The notes: a model not told the origin generated them from the sequence alone. Positions 1 through 7,025 are shown, numbered from the stretch's first letter. The stretch is DNA of 7,238 nt from an uncultured Ardenticatenia bacterium (GCA_937858165.1 CALLZA010001040.1:1-7238); one strand, 5' to 3'. Translations and numbers: made by a program.

Positions 1-165
1 GTGGTGTGTGGGGGTGGGGCGGGTGGGGGGCGGTGGGGGTGCGGGGTGGCGCGGCGGCTGCCCCTCCCCGGGTCGGAGCACGAGGTCGGCAGTGTCCACC
101 GCACAAACGCGGCAGCGACCCCCCCGCCATCCCTGGCTCGGCGCGGGCGGGCAGGCGGTCGCCGA
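1..165. other. Probable low-quality contig end
   Basis: The first 76 bases contain no A on the plus strand and are dominated by runs of G broken by T and C. Read on the minus strand this is a C/A-rich tail coding for Pro/His/Thr junk. The repeat periodicity of the minus-strand protein breaks at about 165. A possible remnant of the next Asp-Gly codon pair (GATGGC, near 126-131 on plus) is out of frame with the previous copy (spacing 196 bases, not a multiple of three), which suggests indels. With the adapter read-through at the other end, this looks like an untrimmed read tail. No recognisable adapter was found here. Confidence 0.6.
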
Positions 166-3100
166 CCCTGTGCCGGCCAGGGCGCAGGCGAAGATGTCGG
201 CCGCGCCCCCGGCCAGAGCGTCGATCTGCGTCGCCTTGGAGCCGATGAGATTGAGCAGCGCGTTCGGCCCGGCCGCGGCGGCGGAGATGTGCTCCTTGTC
301 CTGGCCCAGCCCCATGAGCGAGCCGTCAAAGTAGAGCGACCACGTCCCGGCCGTCGTCTCGCCCAGGCTCGATGGGACGAACAGCAGCAGGTCTTCATCG
401 CGCCCGGCGGCTCCCGCCACGTTCGCGTTGCCGTTGGTGCTCAACAGCAGGCCGGCGGTGGTCATCGCCAGGCTATTCACGTCTTCGCCGTTGGTGGTCA
501 GACCGACGTCGGAGCCGTCGAAGTAAAGGCTGAACGTCCCGGCGGTGTTGGTTCCCAACGACGACGGCGCGAAGCGCAGCACGTCGGAGTCATCCACTGC
601 CAGCCCGGCCACCGAGAGGACGCTATCCAGGCTCAGCAGGAGCGTGCCGTCGGCCAACCGGTGCAGCGCGTCGATGTCGCTGCCCCCCAAACCGACGTCG
701 GAGCCGTCCAAGTAGAGGGACCATTGGCCGGTACTCGTGTCGAAGCTCAGAATATCCTCATCGGCAAACTGCACCCCGTTTACCTGGCCGTTGGTGGTCG
801 AACTGAGCAGATAGACAAGACCCGCGTCGCCCGGCAGAGGCGTTGCTGTTGCGGTGGCCGTGGCCGTGGCCGCGGCGGTGGCCGTAGCGGTGGCCGTAGC
901 GGTGGCCGTGGCCGTGGCGGTGGCCGTGACGGTGGCCGTGGCCGTAACCGTGACCGTCGCCGTCATCATGGCCGTGGGCGACGTTGTGGCCGTCGGCGTC
1001 GCGCTCGGCTGGTCGGGGCAGGCGATCTGTTCGTAGAGCAACACGTTGCCGTGCGACCAACCAATGGAGACGACGTCGAGGTCGCCGTCGCCGTCGGCGT
1101 CGAAAAGCTGCGTGCCGTCGTGGTGTTCGTGGCCCGTGGCGACGAGGTGTTGTTGCCAACTGCCGTCGCGGTTCTCGAAGACAAGAACGCGACCGGTGTT
1201 TGGGTTAGACAGGTTGTGCTCGCCGACGACCACATCCATGTCGCCGTCGCCATCGAGGTCGCCCACGTCAAGGCTCTGCGGCCCGACGGCCGTGCCGATG
1301 GGATGCTCGGCCCACAGCGCGGTCGGGCTGGCCGGCTGCTCATACCACGCCACCGGCCGGTTGACGCTGATGCCCTCAAAGCCGACGACCGCGTCCAGAT
1401 CGCCGTCGCCGTCCATGTCGATCAGGCGGTTGCGGTCGGCTTCGTGACTGGTGGCGAAGAGCGCGTGATCGGCCCAGGGGGCGGCGTTCTCCAGCCATTG
1501 TTCGCCCAGAAGCAAATCCAGGTCGCCGTCGTCGTCGATGTCTCCCGCGCTGATCTCTTCGCCGGCGGCCGTGGGCGAGAACGCCTCCAGTGACCAGGGC
1601 GTGCTTACCGGATTGGCGGGCACGCTGAGCGACTGGATGCCGCCGGCAGCGTTGTGCCAGGACAGGGCGACTTGCCGCCCGCCGGAATTGAACGCACCGA
1701 CAGCCGCCCCTTGGAGGAAGTTGCCGCTGCCGGCAGGCACGTTGCTGTGGATCGTGAATCCGCCCGCGCCGTCGTTCTGCGCCCAGACAAAGTCGTTGCC
1801 GATGTGGTCCTGAGCGCCTTCCAATATCGTGCCCAGGATGTCGGCGTCACCGTCGCCGTCGAAGTCGGCCACGACGGCCATCTGGTTGAGCGGCGCGCCG
1901 ATTTCCGCCCGGGTCAATACGCCGCCGGGCGCGCCGGGATTGCGATACCACCACGCGCCGGCGATCACGTCCGGGCGGGTGTCGCCGTCCAGGTCAGCCG
2001 TATCGACAAACACCGCTCGCCGCGGCCGATTGTCGTCGATGAGATGCGTCGTCCACTGCGCCAGTGGCGTGCAGGTTGGCGGCTCGCCCACTGTGTCATT
2101 GAGCCACACGTCTAGCCGCGGCGTGTCCCACAGGAACGGCTTGCCCAGGATGTCCAGGTCGCCGTCGGCGTCCAAATCGGCCAGGCGCGACTCATGGTTG
2201 CCGTAACCCACGGCCACTTCCTGCACAACAAAGTTGCCCTGGCTGTCGCCAAACAGCACCATCAGCCGGGCGTTGGGGTTTTCCGGTGTGTTGCCGCCGA
2301 CGGCGCGCTGCTCGCCGATCATGAGATCGAGATGGCCGTCGCCGTTAACGTCGCCGCTATCGAGCGAGTGCCCATGCTTCACCTCGCCGATGGGCAGCGC
2401 CTGGCCTACCCAGGCCGCGCCGGTCCACTGGAACCAGCGCGCCACACCGTCGCCGTCGCCGGGAACCTGGACGATCTCCGGTCGGCCGCCGGGGACGAGC
2501 TGGACGGCGGCCACGCGGCTAAACCTTGCCGCGTCGATAAGGTTGGCCGTGAACGCATTGCCGGTGTGCTTGAACCAGTAGCCGCCGCCAATGATGTCGC
2601 TGCGCCCGTCGCCGTCCACATCGGCCTGGGTCAGCCCTTCATATTGACCCGATGGCGCGGCCCAGACGGCCGACACGCCCGGCCAGGGCTGCGTGCCGCG
2701 CGGGTCGGCCGGCACGTTGACGATCGACAACTGCGACGCGCCCTGGTTCCAGAATACAAACTCCGCGCCGGGATCGTCGTCAAAGTTGCCAAACATCATG
2801 TCGTGATGCTTGTTGGCGCCGTCATTCTTGATGACCCGGCGCGTCCAATCACCGCCGTCGTAGGCGGGGTAGGGGTTCTCCCACCACCAGATGTCATCGC
2901 CCTGATTGTTGTTGCCGGCCACAAGATCGAGGTCGCCGTCACCGTCAATGTCGTGGAACGCGCCGCCGGCCTCCAGTTGCAGGACATCGGTCTCAATGAC
3001 CCGGCGTGTCCAGCCCGACGCCTCGCGACGATACCACACCAGCGACGGGCCGGGGGCGCGGCGCACGCCGATGACAAAGTCATTGTCGCCGTCCTGATCC

Positions 3101-3315
3101 AGGTCCAGCACGAGCGTCATCACTTGCTGGGTGCTGTCCGAAGGGGGAGGCAGGTCGCCGGTTTCTGTCGAGAGGTGTTGCCAGGTCGGACTCGCGCCGG
3201 AATTGATCGCCGGCTCGGCCGCCTGGCTGCTATCGAACCAGGCCCAGCCAAACAAGATCACAAAGGGCGTCAGCAGCCATAGAGTAGCCGTCGAAACTTT
3301 CCTGTACACGTGCAT
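1..3315 (-). CDS. Secreted FG-GAP/VCBS-repeat protein with Thr/Ala linker and C-terminal LYFDGS repeats (3' end missing)
   Basis: The frame starts at ATG 3313-3315 and stays open for 1105 codons to the left edge with no stop, so the C-terminus is missing. AAGGA lies four bases before the ATG. In-frame ATGs further upstream (3375, 3414) would add a poor N-terminus before the clear signal peptide (MHVYRK, then hydrophobic TLWLLTPFVILFGWAW, probable cleavage near SSQAA). Residues about 70-750 carry 11 Asp-rich loops of the FG-GAP/VCBS type (for example DIDGDGDLD, DVDGDGRSD, DMDGDGDLD). In known families these bind Ca2+ and form beta-propellers. A Thr/Ala linker follows (785-825), then 63-64-residue repeats with LY[FL]DGS. 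No enzyme motif is visible. It is probably an exported surface or adhesion-type protein; that role is inferred. Below position about 165 the translation becomes implausible and is probably sequencing error. Confidence 0.9.
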   Translation of the reverse strand, partial: MHVYRKVSTATLWLLTPFVILFGWAWFDSSQAAEPAINSGASPTWQHLSTETGDLPPPSDSTQQVMTLVLDLDQDGDNDFVIGVRRAPGPSLVWYRREASGWTRRVIETDVLQLEAGGAFHDIDGDGDLDLVAGNNNQGDDIWWWENPYPAYDGGDWTRRVIKNDGANKHHDMMFGNFDDDPGAEFVFWNQGASQLSIVNVPADPRGTQPWPGVSAVWAAPSGQYEGLTQADVDGDGRSDIIGGGYWFKHTGNAFTANLIDAARFSRVAAVQLVPGGRPEIVQVPGDGDGVARWFQWTGAAWVGQALPIGEVKHGHSLDSGDVNGDGHLDLMIGEQRAVGGNTPENPNARLMVLFGDSQGNFVVQEVAVGYGNHESRLADLDADGDLDILGKPFLWDTPRLDVWLNDTVGEPPTCTPLAQWTTHLIDDNRPRRAVFVDTADLDGDTRPDVIAGAWWYRNPGAPGGVLTRAEIGAPLNQMAVVADFDGDGDADILGTILEGAQDHIGNDFVWAQNDGAGGFTIHSNVPAGSGNFLQGAAVGAFNSGGRQVALSWHNAAGGIQSLSVPANPVSTPWSLEAFSPTAAGEEISAGDIDDDGDLDLLLGEQWLENAAPWADHALFATSHEADRNRLIDMDGDGDLDAVVGFEGISVNRPVAWYEQPASPTALWAEHPIGTAVGPQSLDVGDLDGDGDMDVVVGEHNLSNPNTGRVLVFENRDGSWQQHLVATGHEHHDGTQLFDADGDGDLDVVSIGWSHGNVLLYEQIACPDQPSATPTATTSPTAMMTATVTVTATATVTATATATATATATATATAAATATATATATPLPGDAGLVYLLSSTTNGQVNGVQFADEDILSFDTSTGQWSLYLDGSDVGLGGSDIDALHRLADGTLLLSLDSVLSVAGLAVDDSDVLRFAPSSLGTNTAGTFSLYFDGSDVGLTTNGEDVNSLAMTTAGLLLSTNGNANVAGAAGRDEDLLLFVPSSLGETTAGTWSLYFDGSLMGLGQDKEHISAAAAGPNALLNLIGSKATQIDALAGGAADIFACALAGTGSATACPPAPSQGWRGGRCRVCAVDTADLVLRPGEGQPPRHPAPPPPPTRPTPTHH
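165..765 (-). repeat. Tandem 63-64-residue LYFDGS-type repeats
   Basis: After the linker, the minus-strand protein contains three clear copies of a unit centred on [TQ][WF]SLY[FL]DGS. The codons for that motif lie near 711-720, 522-531 and 330-339, giving periods of 189 and 192 bases (63 and 64 residues). Shared features are a following VGL or MGL, an Asp/Glu-rich segment (GSDIDAL, GEDVNSL), and an SSLG-x-x-TAGT stretch just before the next LYFDGS. A short LVYLLSS strand opens the region. A fourth copy expected near 126-150 is garbled. I do not recognise a named domain; a beta-sandwich or beta-propeller-like repeat is a reasonable guess. Confidence 0.75.
841..963 (-). repeat. Hexanucleotide microsatellite encoding a Thr-Ala/Thr-Val linker
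   Basis: Forty-one codons alternate Thr with Ala or Val (residues about 785-825), encoded by imperfect copies of ACGGCC/ACCGCC on the minus strand (GGCCGT on plus). A Pro/Ser/Thr-rich lead-in (PSATPT, TTSPTAMM) precedes it and PLPGDAG follows. It separates the propeller-like part from the LYFDGS repeat part and is best read as an extended, probably surface-exposed spacer. Low-complexity Thr linkers of this kind are often O-glycosylated, but nothing in the sequence proves that. The tract is prone to length change by slippage and to assembly collapse. Confidence 0.9.
1060..3110 (-). repeat. FG-GAP/VCBS-type Asp-rich repeat region
   Basis: Eleven copies of an Asp-rich loop fall at roughly residues 70, 121, 230, 321, 379, 440, 481, 589, 631, 685 and 738 of the minus-strand protein. 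The pattern is [GA]D-[LIVFM]-[DN]-x-D-x-x-x-D followed by two or three hydrophobic residues and often Gly. Aromatic segments such as VWYRR, WWWENP, YWFKH and WYEQP lie between the loops, as is usual for propeller-like FG-GAP proteins. Loop spacing is irregular (about 40-110 residues). Some blades have degenerate loops, for example NFDDDPGAEF near residue 170. The number of propellers cannot be decided from the sequence alone. Confidence 0.88.
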
Positions 3316-3460
3316 CACTTCCTTGGCAGCCGGGCACCTACCCGCCACCGCCCACGCCGCGACTCGCCATGGCATGGGTACTGCGCCGCAGCGTGCGTCC
3401 AATGGTGGACTCATCCGCTATCTCGTTCGAAGGACGGGCTTCCCTAATTGAGAGGGGGAG

Positions 3461-3489
3461 ATAGTAGCCGACTGCCGCGCGCGAGTCAA
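3461..3489 (-). promoter_or_regulatory. Sigma70-type promoter of the FG-GAP protein gene
   Basis: On the minus strand TTGACT (3489 to 3484) is followed after exactly 17 bases by TACTAT (3466 to 3461), a very close match to the housekeeping -35/-10 consensus. Transcription would start near 3454, giving a 5' leader of about 140 bases before the ATG at 3315. The leader holds only a short hairpin (stem 3397-3401 with 3406-3410) and no terminator-like U run. Confidence 0.75.
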
Positions 3490-3495
3490 GTTCTA

Positions 3496-3522
3496 TCCAT
3501 GCAAATGGACGGCATTAACGCC
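3496..3522. promoter_or_regulatory. Adjacent inverted repeats upstream of the minus-strand -35 (possible operators)
   Basis: TCCAT-GCAA-ATGGA (3496-3509) is a perfect 5-4-5 inverted repeat. GGCATTAACGCC (3511-3522) is a 12-bp palindrome with one mismatched pair. Both lie just upstream of the -35 at 3484-3489, where an activator or a regulator shared with the divergent gene could bind. They are short enough to occur by chance. Confidence 0.3.
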
Positions 3523-3619
3523 TAAAATTACTCATCACTTTTGGATGTTGCTTAATACTTAAAACCACTGGCGAGCAAGTAAAAGCTCCGTTAAGGAAAG
3601 CTGTAAGTGATTACCCTTA

Positions 3620-3628
3620 TGCTATAAG
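3620..3628 (+). promoter_or_regulatory. Extended -10 promoter for the InlB-repeat protein gene
   Basis: TGCTATAAG (3620-3628) fits an extended -10 element (TGnTATAAG) on the plus strand. No convincing -35 lies 16-18 bases upstream, which is tolerable for extended -10 promoters. The predicted start near 3635 falls immediately before the first stem of the structured leader (3637). The -10 also sits in a small inverted repeat, CTTAT-GCT-ATAAG (3616-3628), a possible operator. The region from about 3518 to 3630 is clearly more AT-rich than its surroundings. Confidence 0.45.
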
Positions 3629-3636
3629 TGGCACAA

Positions 3637-3744
3637 GTCGTTGCGGGAGCAGTGTGCCCCGGAGTTTGGAGCAAACCGGATCCGACGACCTATCAGTGGG
3701 TGGCCCATGGCCGCCGGAAAGACCCGTTCGCCACGCGAACGGTC
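3637..3744 (+). ncRNA. Hairpin-rich 5' leader, candidate cis-regulatory RNA
   Basis: Three structured elements follow the predicted start site. A closing stem pairs GTCGT (3637-3641) with ACGAC (3685-3689), extended by CGG (3644-3646) with CCG (3682-3684), around an inner hairpin CCGG-AG-TTTG-GAG-CAAA-CCGG (3659-3679). A second hairpin pairs 3699-3705 with 3709-3715 around loop CAT. A third pairs CGTTCGC (3725-3731) with GCGAACG (3735-3741) around loop CAC, extended by GAC/GTC. It ends 12 bases before the Shine-Dalgarno and has no U-tract. I compared it with GEMM-I, TPP, glycine, guanidine and fluoride riboswitch signatures as I know them and found no match. Function is unknown. Confidence 0.4.
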
Positions 3745-3756
3745 TCGTGATGCCCT

Positions 3757-3763
3757 GAGGGAT
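3757..3763 (+). promoter_or_regulatory. Ribosome binding site of the InlB-repeat protein gene
   Basis: GAGGGAT lies eight bases before the ATG at 3772. An in-frame TAG at 3763-3765 excludes any earlier start in this frame, so the start call is firm. Confidence 0.75.
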
Positions 3764-3771
3764 AGTTAGAC

Positions 3772-6700
3772 ATGAGCAGAAAAGTACAGTTACGCTTTCT
3801 CCTGATCGTTTGTTTGGTGGCGGTTGGTGCGGCCCTCTTGCCGTCGGCCCGCCCCTTGGGCGCCGCCCCCGACGCCTTTGGCCTGACGGTCAACGTCAAC
3901 CCGGCCGGTAAAGGCTCCGTCAACGTCAGCCCGCCGCCGCCCTATGGCAACGGCCAGACCGTGACGCTGACGGCCACGCCCATCACCGGCTGGATGTTCG
4001 ACAAGTGGGTCCTGGCCAGCGATCTCGTCTGGTGGGACAACAACTGGGACTATCGCGTCGAAGTGACGGCCGCCGCCGCCGGCTTCGCGCGCAAGAACAA
4101 GCCGGCCGAGTTCGAGCTGAACTTTACCCAGCTCTGGAGCTCGCTGGGCAAGACGGGCGCGCTCGACCCCAACTCCATCCGCGTCGTCGAAGTGGACGCC
4201 AACGACGCCGTCATCGACGCCGCCGTGCCGTTCCAGTTCGACAAGGCCGGCGACTACAACGCCACCAACAAGGCCGCCGGCACGCTGGTGCTGATCATGG
4301 AAGGCAACACCGCCGCCGGAGCCAGCCGCACCTATCACGTTTACTTCGACGTGACCGGCAAGGGGTTTGCCCCGCCCTCCGTGCCGCCCCAGGTGACACT
4401 AACTGACGGCATCGTTGATGAGGGCAGCGCTGCTTACAAGATCGAGACGCAGGCCGGTACGTACTACTACCACCCCGCCGGCGGCGGCTTTTCCAGCCTC
4501 GACGACGCCGACGGCAACGACTGGATCAACTACAACAAGACTGTTTCCGGCAACGGCGGCACCTTCCGCGGTATCCCCAACGCCGTCTCGCCCAACAACG
4601 GCGGCCACTTTCACCCCGGCTCCAAGAATATGGTGACAACCCTGGTCAACCAGGGGCCGTTGAAGGTAACTCTGCACGTCATTGAAAAGAAGGCCCCAGT
4701 CAGCCGCGATAAGTGGGAAGGGCAGTTCGAGATCTATCCCAACTATACCGTCTTCACCATGTTAACCGCGCCCTATGCGTACTGGGTGCTCTATGAGGGC
4801 ACGCCGGGCGGTCAATTGCAGACGAACAGCGACTTTGTCGTGCGCAACGACGGCACACAAACCCTCACCTCGGTCGCCTGGGAAGGCGATCTGGAACCTG
4901 AGGAGTGGGCCTACTTCGTCGATCCCGTCGTCGAGCGTGCCATCTACTTCGCCAGCCACACCAACGACGACAAGACCGACTCCTACGCCCAACAGGGCAA
5001 CCTCATGACCAAGCTGGGCTTCGGCCGCAAGGCCGCCGCCTATCTGCTCGACCCGGCGGTGCTGCCGCGCGAGTTCACCTTCGCCCTGATGGAGGAGACG
5101 GTCTTCGACAACGCCAAGCCGGTCATCTACAACGCCTACAAGCCGCTGACGGCCACTGTTGGCGCGGCCGAGGCGCGCGCCGGGGCGGAGCTGGGCAGCA
5201 ACAACCCGGCCAACTTCACCATCACCGGCCAGCACACCATCACCGCCTACTTCAAGCCGGCGCAGTACACCCTGACCGTGACCGCCAGCCCGGCCGACAA
5301 GGGTTCCGTCACCAAATCGCCCGACAAGGCGGCCTACGACTACAACGAGAGCGTCACCCTGACGGCCGTGCCCATCAGCGGCTGGGTCTTCGCCGGCTGG
5401 TCGGGCGACCTGACCGGCACGACCAACCCGGCCACGGTCAACGTCACCAAGAACATGGCCATCACGGCCACGTTCGCCCAATCCTTCACCATCACCACCA
5501 GCGCCAACCCGCCCGCGGGCGGTGTGGTGACGCTGAACCCCAACAAGGCCACCTATGCGCCGGGCGAGCAGGTCCAGGTAACGGCCACGGCCAACAGCGG
5601 CTATGGCTTTACCAGCTGGAGTGGCGATCTCAGCGGTACAAATCCCACCGAGACGGTCACCGTCAACGGCAACCTCAACATCGTGGCCAACTTCTCGGCC
5701 GCCCAATACACCTTCACCGCCACCTCGTCCGGCAACGGCAGCGTCAACTGGACGCCTCAGAAGCCGCTCTATGGCAACGGTGAGCTCGTTACCGTCACGG
5801 CCACCCCCGACGACGGCTACTTCTTCGTCGGCTGGACGGGCAGTGTCACTTCGACCAGCAACCCGCTGGAAGTGACCATCAACGGCGATACCAGCGTCAC
5901 CGCCCACTTCGCGCCCATCGTCTACTTTACGTTGACGGTCAACGAAGTCGGCGCCGGCAACGTGACGATCGAGCCGGAGATGGCGCAGTACCCCACCGGC
6001 ACCGTCATCACCCTGACGGCCACCCCCGACGCGCAACAGCGTTTTGTCGGCTGGAGTGGCGGTGCTTCGGGCACGGTCAACCCTATCGAAGTGACGATCA
6101 CCAGCAACATGGTCATCACGGCCACGTTTGAGCCGGACGTCTACCCGCTCAACGTCACCATCAGCGGCCAGGGGGCGGTCGCCAAACTGCCCGACCAGCC
6201 GGCCGGCTACTTCATCGGCCAGCAGGTGGCGCTGACGGCCATCCCGGCGCCCGGCTGGCAGTTCGTCGAATGGTCGGGCGACGCCACCGGCACGTCGCTG
6301 GCGACGACCGTCACCATTACCGCGCAGACCAACGTCACGGCGACGTTTGCCCCTCTGGGCGCGGTCACGCTGACGACGAGCACGACCGGCAACGGCACCG
6401 GCACAATCGAGATCGACCCCGAACAGGACGACTACGCCTGGGGCACACAGGTGACCCTGACGGCCATGCCCGGCCCCGACTCCGTCTTCGCCGGCTGGTC
6501 GGGCGACGTCACCAGCAGCGCCAACCCCCTGCAACTGACGATGGACGCCAACAAGAACGTCGTCGCCCGCTTCATCGTCCCCGCCGGCCCGTTCAGTGAT
6601 AACTTCAACTCGTGCAGCCTGGCGACAGTCTGGGGTACGCCCATCGACGCCAGCGGTGAAACCCAGTTCATCTCGACCGGCACGAGCTTCAAGATCGTGG

Positions 6701-7025
6701 TGCCGGAGGGGAGTGATCACTACATCAACAAGAACGCCAACAACGCGCCCCGCATTATGCAGTCGGCCGACGACGCGGACCTGGACTACATCGTTAAGTT
6801 CAACTCCGACGTGACTCAAAAAGTGCAGACGCAGGGCATCCTCATCGAACAAGACGCCAATAGGATGTTGCGCGTCGATTTCTCCACCAACCCCAATCAG
6901 GATGATCAGGTGCCCAACGACGAGGTTCTCGTCTACGCCGGTGTATGGACGCCGGGGGCGTTGCAGAGGCGGATGAGCGATATGATCATCGGCGCCGACC
7001 AGGCTACTTATCTGCGCGTCACCCG
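3772..7025 (+). CDS. Secreted InlB-B-type repeat protein with inserted N-terminal domain and truncated concanavalin-like domain (3' end missing)
   Basis: The ATG at 3772 has a good Shine-Dalgarno and an in-frame TAG just upstream. Residues 1-32 are a signal peptide (MSRKVQ, hydrophobic LRFLLIVCLVAVGAALL, cleavage probably near LGAA). Residues 37-84 are the first half of an InlB-B-type (bacterial repeat/Flg_new-like) unit. About 390 residues of a different domain follow (85-476), then what looks like the second half of that unit (477-496). Six intact units span 499-934, with the signatures GxVxxxP, VTLTAxP, GWxFxxWSG and ITATF. Residues 940-1085 resemble a DUF1349/LamG-like concanavalin domain (FSDNFNSCSL, APRIMQS, GILIEQD). 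Authentic sequence stops near 7025; the frame continues to a stop at 7111-7113 only inside adapter. It is probably an extracellular adhesin or carbohydrate-binding protein; this role is inferred. Any C-terminal anchor is lost. Confidence 0.9.
3880..5259 (+). other. InlB-B-type repeat 1, split by a ~390-residue inserted domain
   Basis: Residues 37-84 match the first half of the later repeats (LTVNVNPAGKGSV, VTLTATPITGW, FDKW). Residues 477-496 match their second half (NNPANFTITGQHTITAYFKP compared with NPATVNVTKNMAITATFA). The insert (residues 85-476) begins WWDNNWDYRVEV and continues with a DUF2341-like pattern: KPAEFELNF, SIRVVEVD, VPFQFD, and ASRTYHVYFD just before residue 195. A second portion has YKIETQAGTYYYH, DGNDWINY, FRGIPN, WEGQFEIYPNY, YWVLYEGTPGG and PEEWAYFVDP, suggesting a large beta-sandwich. 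I recognise the style from secreted proteins of environmental bacteria but cannot name the second part. No catalytic residues can be assigned. Confidence 0.6.
5266..6573 (+). repeat. Six tandem InlB-B-type repeats of about 70-72 residues
   Basis: The units are at residues 499-569, 571-642, 645-714, 718-787, 791-860 and 864-934. Each starts with an aromatic or hydrophobic [YFV]-x-[LIF]-x-[VT] strand. A Gly-x-Val or Gly-x-[IV] turn, a [YF]xxGxxVTLTA strand, the W-rich turn (FAGWSGD, FTSWSGD, FVGWTGS, FVGWSGG, FVEWSGD, FAGWSGD) and a closing ITATF-like strand follow. In known proteins such arrays form an extended stalk that displays a terminal domain away from the cell; here that would be the inserted domain, the concanavalin-like domain or both. 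The copies differ in sequence, so this array is unlikely to be an assembly duplication. Confidence 0.85.
6589..7025 (+). other. DUF1349/LamG-like concanavalin A-type domain, truncated
   Basis: Residues 940-1085 read as a beta-sandwich of the concanavalin-like kind: an opening FSDNFNSCSL, a strand TSFKIVVPEGSDHY, APRIMQSADDADLDYIVKF, then GILIEQDANRMLRVDF and TYLRV. The APRIMQ and GILIEQD stretches resemble DUF1349-type domains that often close secreted carbohydrate-active or adhesive proteins. Such domains run longer than the 146 residues seen here, so the last strands are missing because the contig runs into adapter. Family assignment is by pattern only. Confidence 0.55.

Noticed and set aside
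60..125. Possible degraded P7-side adapter at the left end (a stretch on the minus strand resembles ATCTCGTATGCCGTC)
   Set aside because: Only about 11 of 15 bases agree, and the expected mosaic end and read-2 adapter are not present before it, so it may be chance.
841..963. Short GC-rich periodic units resembling a CRISPR or minisatellite array
   Set aside because: The period is six bases with no spacers, and it lies in frame within the minus-strand gene as a Thr/Ala linker.
1..1593. 530-codon plus-strand reading frame at the left end
   Set aside because: It is antisense to the FG-GAP gene; its Val/Ala/Arg-rich, repetitive translation is the complement of GACGGCGAC-type Asp-Gly codons. It has no Shine-Dalgarno and begins in suspect sequence.
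2194..3282. 362-codon plus-strand reading frame
   Set aside because: It lies opposite the same FG-GAP frame, and its translation has no domain character. The minus strand has continuous Asp-loop motifs, a signal peptide and a promoter.
3637..3744. Known riboswitch (c-di-GMP GEMM-I, because of GCAAACC at 3671-3677 and ATGGCCGCCGG at 3707-3717)
   Set aside because: The GEMM-I core (GGGACGCAAAGCC) is missing, and the segment between the two similar stretches is too short. Only a general structured leader is claimed.
3721..3744. Intrinsic terminator from the strong hairpin CGTTCGC/GCGAACG
   Set aside because: No T-run follows the stem; the sequence continues as TCGTGATGCCC into the ribosome binding site.
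4762..6852. 696-codon minus-strand reading frame
   Set aside because: It is antisense to the InlB-type repeats. It stays open because the GC-rich repeats lack stops on that strand, and the Gly/Arg/Asp/Val-rich product resembles no protein family.
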